Assembly (NCBI RefSeq): GCF_030644385.1
Contig: NZ_CP130060.1
Span: 1,240,001 to 1,304,000 of the forward strand
Reading direction: 5' to 3'
DNA from: Stomatobaculum sp. F0698
GTDB lineage: Bacteria; Bacillota; Clostridia; Lachnospirales; Lachnospiraceae
Length of the DNA: 64,000 bases
The notes below the pieces were generated by a model that saw nothing but the letters and a program-made list of their open reading frames with translations, had not been told where the DNA came from and searched no databases. A program made the position numbers and the translations under genes. The first letter of the stretch is position 1. Every line of letters begins with the position of its first letter. Of this stretch, positions 60,543-64,000 are shown piece after piece.

Positions 60543-61430
60543 TTATACTCCTTCCAGATTAAAGTCCGGGAGGAAGCGGCTGCCACGGCTATCCGCCTCT
60601 TGAATATACCCGTTTTGAAAGCCGAGGCGAAGGAAGTAATCCTCCGCTCTTGCCCGCTCTCTCGCGGTCAACGAGCGATTCAGTTCCGCGTAGCGCGTCT
60701 CTCGGAACGGGGTGTATTGGAACATGAGGCTCACATACTGCTCTGTTCCGTACTCCTCTGCGATTTCTTCCAGCACCGCAAAGCTGTTCTTTAGGTGCAG
60801 GGGCAGGACAAGATGGCGTATCATCACGCCGCTAACTGCCTTTCCCGCCGCGTTCAGCTTCAAATTCCCGCTCTGCCGGTACATTTCTCGTATGGCCGCC
60901 CTTGCGACTTCCGGATAATCCGGCGCGCCCGAGAAGCGCGCCGCAATCTCCCCGTCCGCATACTTGTAGTCCGGCAGCCAGACATCGACCAGACCTTCGA
61001 GCGCGCGCAGAACTTCGACCCGCTCATAGCCGGAGGTATTGTAAAGGACAGGTATCTGCGGGCGGTACAGCTCCAGGGCCTTTATAATCTCCGTGACCCA
61101 AGGGGTCGGCGTCACAAGGTTAATGTTATTTGCCCCCTTTGCCTCGAGTTCCCGGAAAATCTCCGCAAGCCGCGCTGCCGTTAACTCCCTTCCGTAGCGC
61201 TCCCGACTTATTTTATGGTTCTGACAAAAGACACAGTGCAGGTTGCAGCCCGCAAAAAAGACCGTCCCCGAGCCCTCCGCGCCGCTGATACAGGGTTCTT
61301 CCCCGAAGTGGAGCGCCGCCCTTGCGGCAAGAAGCCGGGCGCTGCATCCGCAGGCACCCGGCTTCTCTTCCCGATTGACGCGACAGAGTCTCGGACAGAG
61401 CTCACAGGAGCGCAAGTCCAAATCTATCAT
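60543..61430 (-). CDS. Radical SAM protein, PflX/YhcC-like (pyruvate formate-lyase activase-like)
   Basis: A 295-residue radical SAM protein. The cluster motif is GCNLHCVFCQN (CxxxCxxC). An N-terminal CELCPRLCRVNREEKPGACG supplies further cysteines. The type is the COG1313 uncharacterised Fe-S group, related to activating enzymes. Substrate unknown. It is 27 bases behind glnS. The start has no strong ribosome site immediately upstream; GAAGGAAAG lies about 14 bases before ATG, so coupling is possible. Confidence 0.85.
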   Translation of the reverse strand: MIDLDLRSCELCPRLCRVNREEKPGACGCSARLLAARAALHFGEEPCISGAEGSGTVFFAGCNLHCVFCQNHKISRERYGRELTAARLAEIFRELEAKGANNINLVTPTPWVTEIIKALELYRPQIPVLYNTSGYERVEVLRALEGLVDVWLPDYKYADGEIAARFSGAPDYPEVARAAIREMYRQSGNLKLNAAGKAVSGVMIRHLVLPLHLKNSFAVLEEIAEEYGTEQYVSLMFQYTPFRETRYAELNRSLTARERARAEDYFLRLGFQNGYIQEADSRGSRFLPDFNLEGV

Positions 61431-61457
61431 AAACTACACTTCTTTCCTTCTTCCCTC

Positions 61458-63164
61458 TCAGAGCTTAAAGCTGCTCTTCAGCGAGACAATGCGGTTAAAG
61501 ACCAAGTTCTCCGGCGTGGAATCCTTGGAATCCACACAGAAGAAGCCGTTCCGCACAAACTGGTAGCTGTCATAGGCCTTCGCGCCCTCAAAGTTCGGCT
61601 CCAGTTTACAATCCTTTAAGATAATGCGGGAGTTCGGGTTTAAGTTCAGGTTGCCGTTCTCATCGAGCTTGCCCTTCTCCTCATCGACCAGATTCTCATA
61701 GAGCCGGCACTCGGCATTGACCGCGGTAGAGGCATTGACCCAGTGGATGGTGCCCTTTACCTTTCTGCCCTCAAAGCCCGAGCCGCTCTTGGTCTCCGGA
61801 TCGTAGGTGCAGTGCACGGCAATCACCTTGCCGTTCTCGTCCTTATCGACACCCACGCACTTCACGAAGTAAGCGCCCATGAGACGCACCTCGTTGCCCG
61901 GGAACAGGCGGAAGTACTTCTTCGGCGGCTCCTCGCGGAAGTCATCCTCCTCAATCCAGAGCTCTCTGCCGAACGGAATCACGCGGCTGCCGAGTTCCGG
62001 ATTCTCGAGGTTATTCGGCATCTCAAGCTCCTCGATCTGTCCTTCCGGATAGTTGTCGATGATCAGCTTGAGCGGCTTTAAGACCGCCATCATACGAGCG
62101 CGGGACAGCTTCAAATCCTCGCGGATGCAGTACTCGAGCATCGCGGAGTCAACCGAAGAATTTGCCTTCGAAACACCGACCAACTCGACAAAGCGCTTGA
62201 TGGATTCCGGCGTATAGCCTCTCCGGCGGAGCGCCGCAATCGAGACCAGACGCGGATCGTCCCAGCCGTCCACAATGCCGTCTTCGACCAGCTTTTTGAT
62301 GTAGCGCTTGCCGGTCACGACATTCGTGAGATAGAGCTTTGCAAACTCAATCTGGCGCGGCGGCTCCTCGAACTCGCACTCGTTCACGACCCAGTCGTAG
62401 AGCGGGCGGTGGTCCTCAAACTCGAGGGTGCAAATCGAGTGGGTAATCTTCTCGACCGCGTCCTCAATGGGATGCGCGAAGTCGTACATCGGGTAGATGC
62501 ACCACTTGTCGCCGGTATTCTGGTGGGAGAGGTGCGCAATGCGGTAGATGACCGGATCCCGCATGTTGATGTTCGGGGAAGCCATGTCAATCTTTGCGCG
62601 AAGTACCTTCTCGCCGTCCGCATACTTGCCCTCTCGCATCTCCTCGAAGAGCTTTAAATTCTCCTCGACCGAGCGATTGCGGTAGGGACTCTCCTTGCCG
62701 GGCGTATTGAAGTCGCCGCGGTACTCGCGAATCTGCTCCGCCGTCAAGTCGCAGACAAAGGCCTTGCCCTTCTTAATCAGCTTGACCGCACACTCGTACA
62801 TGGTCTCAAAGTAGTTCGAGGCAAAGAAAACACGGTTATCGAACTTTGCGCCGAGCCACTCCACATCCGCGCGTATGGACTCGACAAACTCCCACTTTTC
62901 CTTGGTCGGGTTCGTGTCGTCGTAGCGGAGGTTAAAGAGACCGCCGTACTCTTCCGCGAGGCCGTAGTTCAAAAGAATGGACTTTGCGTGACCGATGTGC
63001 AGGTAGCCGTTCGGCTCCGGTGGGAAACGCGTCTGGACATGCGAATATCTTCCCGAGGCCAAATCCTTATCAATCTCATTTTCGATGAAATTCTTTTCGC
63101 GGCGCTCCGTTCCCGCGTTTTCCCGAACTTCCGCGGCCTCCGCCGCTCTCTTCTCCTCACTCAT
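61458..63164 (-). CDS. glnS: Glutaminyl-tRNA synthetase
   Basis: A 568-residue class I synthetase charging tRNA(Gln). [18 protein letters not shown] contains the HIGH motif, [10 protein letters not shown] is typical of GlnRS/GluRS, and [10 protein letters not shown] stands for KMSKS (here VSKAN, as in GlnRS). The C-terminal anticodon-binding beta barrels ([18 protein letters not shown]) are present. Most Firmicutes instead use GatCAB, so this suggests a clade that acquired GlnRS. ATG with GGAG ten bases upstream. Confidence 0.96.
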   Translation of the reverse strand: MSEEKRAAEAAEVRENAGTERREKNFIENEIDKDLASGRYSHVQTRFPPEPNGYLHIGHAKSILLNYGLAEEYGGLFNLRYDDTNPTKEKWEFVESIRADVEWLGAKFDNRVFFASNYFETMYECAVKLIKKGKAFVCDLTAEQIREYRGDFNTPGKESPYRNRSVEENLKLFEEMREGKYADGEKVLRAKIDMASPNINMRDPVIYRIAHLSHQNTGDKWCIYPMYDFAHPIEDAVEKITHSICTLEFEDHRPLYDWVVNECEFEEPPRQIEFAKLYLTNVVTGKRYIKKLVEDGIVDGWDDPRLVSIAALRRRGYTPESIKRFVELVGVSKANSSVDSAMLEYCIREDLKLSRARMMAVLKPLKLIIDNYPEGQIEELEMPNNLENPELGSRVIPFGRELWIEEDDFREEPPKKYFRLFPGNEVRLMGAYFVKCVGVDKDENGKVIAVHCTYDPETKSGSGFEGRKVKGTIHWVNASTAVNAECRLYENLVDEEKGKLDENGNLNLNPNSRIILKDCKLEPNFEGAKAYDSYQFVRNGFFCVDSKDSTPENLVFNRIVSLKSSFKL

Positions 63165-63181
63165 GGGGCGTATCTCCTCTC

Positions 63182-63904
63182 TTATTTTGTGACGTTAATC
63201 GCGCTGAGCCGATAGCCCGCGTCCGTCTTGGTGAAAATCAAATTGGGCTTTCCGCCGTCCACAGAGACGACCAGATTGCCGCCCGCCTCCCGTAAGTTCA
63301 GGAGATCGCAGTGCAGGACGGAGTTCGTGAATTCTTCGGTAAAAATCTGCTCCGCCGTGTACTTCCGCATCAATTCGTCTTTGCTGTCAATTTCGTTGCC
63401 GGACTCGATGCCAAGATACAGCGGGTACTGCGCAAGCTCCGCAAGCGCCTGCACATTCTTATCCCGCACGGCAAAGAGTGCCTGCCCAACGGTATACAGA
63501 GCATCCCTGTCACCGAGCGCCGTCGCCTGATCCGCGGCAGCGCTTAAGCTAAAGTTCTGCCCGTCCATCTTGCCGAGGAGCTTTACCCCCTCGCCCGCGG
63601 TGAAACCGTTCGCGAGCTTCGAGAGGTCCGGCTTCTCTGCCGCATCCTCGCCGGTCTCGACATAAACAAGGCCCAGATCCTTATTCTGCAGGGTAAAGCC
63701 GTTCATCGATGCATCGAGCACCACACCTTCCAGTGTGTCCTTAGCCGCCTCCGCTTGCTTGCTTGTCTCGGCAAGCGTCGTGCCGCTCTCGACACTGCTC
63801 GGCGTCGCACTGTCCTTAGCCCCGGCGCTCTCCTTCTTTCCGCAGCCCACACTGAGCAGGGAGATAGAAAGCAGAGCGAGCGCCATGATTCTCTTGCTTC
63901 TCAT
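63182..63904 (-). CDS. Lipoprotein of unknown function
   Basis: A 240-residue lipoprotein (lipobox [10 protein letters not shown]) with a Ser/Thr/Ala linker, then a domain with [29 protein letters not shown] (a small beta fold) and a C-terminal [58 protein letters not shown] region reminiscent of secreted transport-factor folds. Not recognised. ATG at 63904 follows GAGG; a GTG two codons earlier is possible. It lies 17 bases before glnS on the same strand. Confidence 0.75.
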   Translation of the reverse strand: MRSKRIMALALLSISLLSVGCGKKESAGAKDSATPSSVESGTTLAETSKQAEAAKDTLEGVVLDASMNGFTLQNKDLGLVYVETGEDAAEKPDLSKLANGFTAGEGVKLLGKMDGQNFSLSAAADQATALGDRDALYTVGQALFAVRDKNVQALAELAQYPLYLGIESGNEIDSKDELMRKYTAEQIFTEEFTNSVLHCDLLNLREAGGNLVVSVDGGKPNLIFTKTDAGYRLSAINVTK

Positions 63905-63914
63905 ATTCACCTCG

Positions 63915-64000
63915 TTAGAATTTCCGGAAGCGCTCGTAGCGCTGGTTAGCGAGTTCGTCGCGGCTCATTGCGCTGTACTTGCCGATAAACTCGAGGAGTT
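63915..64000 (-). CDS. C-terminal 27 residues of a carboxyltransferase-like gene, cut by window edge
   Basis: The window edge shows LLEFIGKYSAMSRDELANQRYERFRKF and a stop. The ending ELxxxRYExFRK is like the C-terminus of acetyl-CoA carboxylase carboxyltransferase subunits in Clostridia, for example AccA, but 27 residues are too few to be sure. It is on the minus strand and just upstream of the lipoprotein gene, ten bases away. Confidence 0.4.
   Translation of the reverse strand, partial: LLEFIGKYSAMSRDELANQRYERFRKF

Overview
The window reads as chromosomal DNA of a GC-rich anaerobic Firmicute, most like an oral or gut member of the Lachnospiraceae (Clostridia). This rests on purine-rich Shine-Dalgarno sites, Gram-positive lipoproteins of the type LxxCG(G/S)KK, choline/cell-wall-binding repeat proteins, a predicted PPi-dependent phosphofructokinase, a GlnRS, a TrpXYZ-like ABC transporter and DUF1836. 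The species is inference. No phage, integrase, transposase or CRISPR array was seen. Most genes lie on the minus strand.

Layout. 1-9.5 kb: galM (cut by the left edge), a membrane acyltransferase, asd, a thiol peroxidase, a hemerythrin with an unknown partner, pyk, a KDG kinase, and a GT2 glycosyltransferase that ends in a MarR-like winged helix. 9.6-19 kb: HD-domain protein and DUF1836; a TrpXYZ-like ABC transporter with its promoter inside the 3' end of trmD and a terminator in its leader; flavodoxin; two further membrane acyltransferase-like proteins (TraX, DUF1624); and an exported FMN/FAD fumarate-reductase-like enzyme. 19-26.5 kb: a gene relic, lon, PPi-PFK, a divergent bioY/bioB pair with a textbook BirA operator, a lipoprotein and tRNA-Leu.

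26.5-34.5 kb: an orphan HicB, an ArsC/Spx-like protein, then a metal/tetrapyrrole uptake locus. Reading leftward from a cobalamin riboswitch just behind eno, it contains an Ala-rich lipoprotein, a NEAT-like lipoprotein, a lipoprotein CbiK-type chelatase, a NEAT-like/periplasmic-binding lipoprotein, a FecCD permease, a small unknown protein and an ATPase with a C-terminal extension. I regard this as the most interesting system in the window: a candidate surface route for handling corrinoid or other tetrapyrrole precursors.

34.5-46 kb: eno, a 3-hydroxyacyl-CoA dehydrogenase, an AlaX/dacA/phosphoesterase/scpA operon, a ThrH phosphatase and a heterodimeric ABC exporter with a palindrome inside its promoter spacer. 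46-59.3 kb: three consecutive exported proteins (1539, 2181 and 553 aa) with cell-wall-binding repeats; the two giants share modules and their last 20 or so residues resemble the C-terminus of the D,D-carboxypeptidase at 38.6 kb. 59.9-64 kb: a small membrane protein, a radical SAM enzyme, glnS, a lipoprotein and the last codons of a carboxyltransferase-like gene cut by the right edge.
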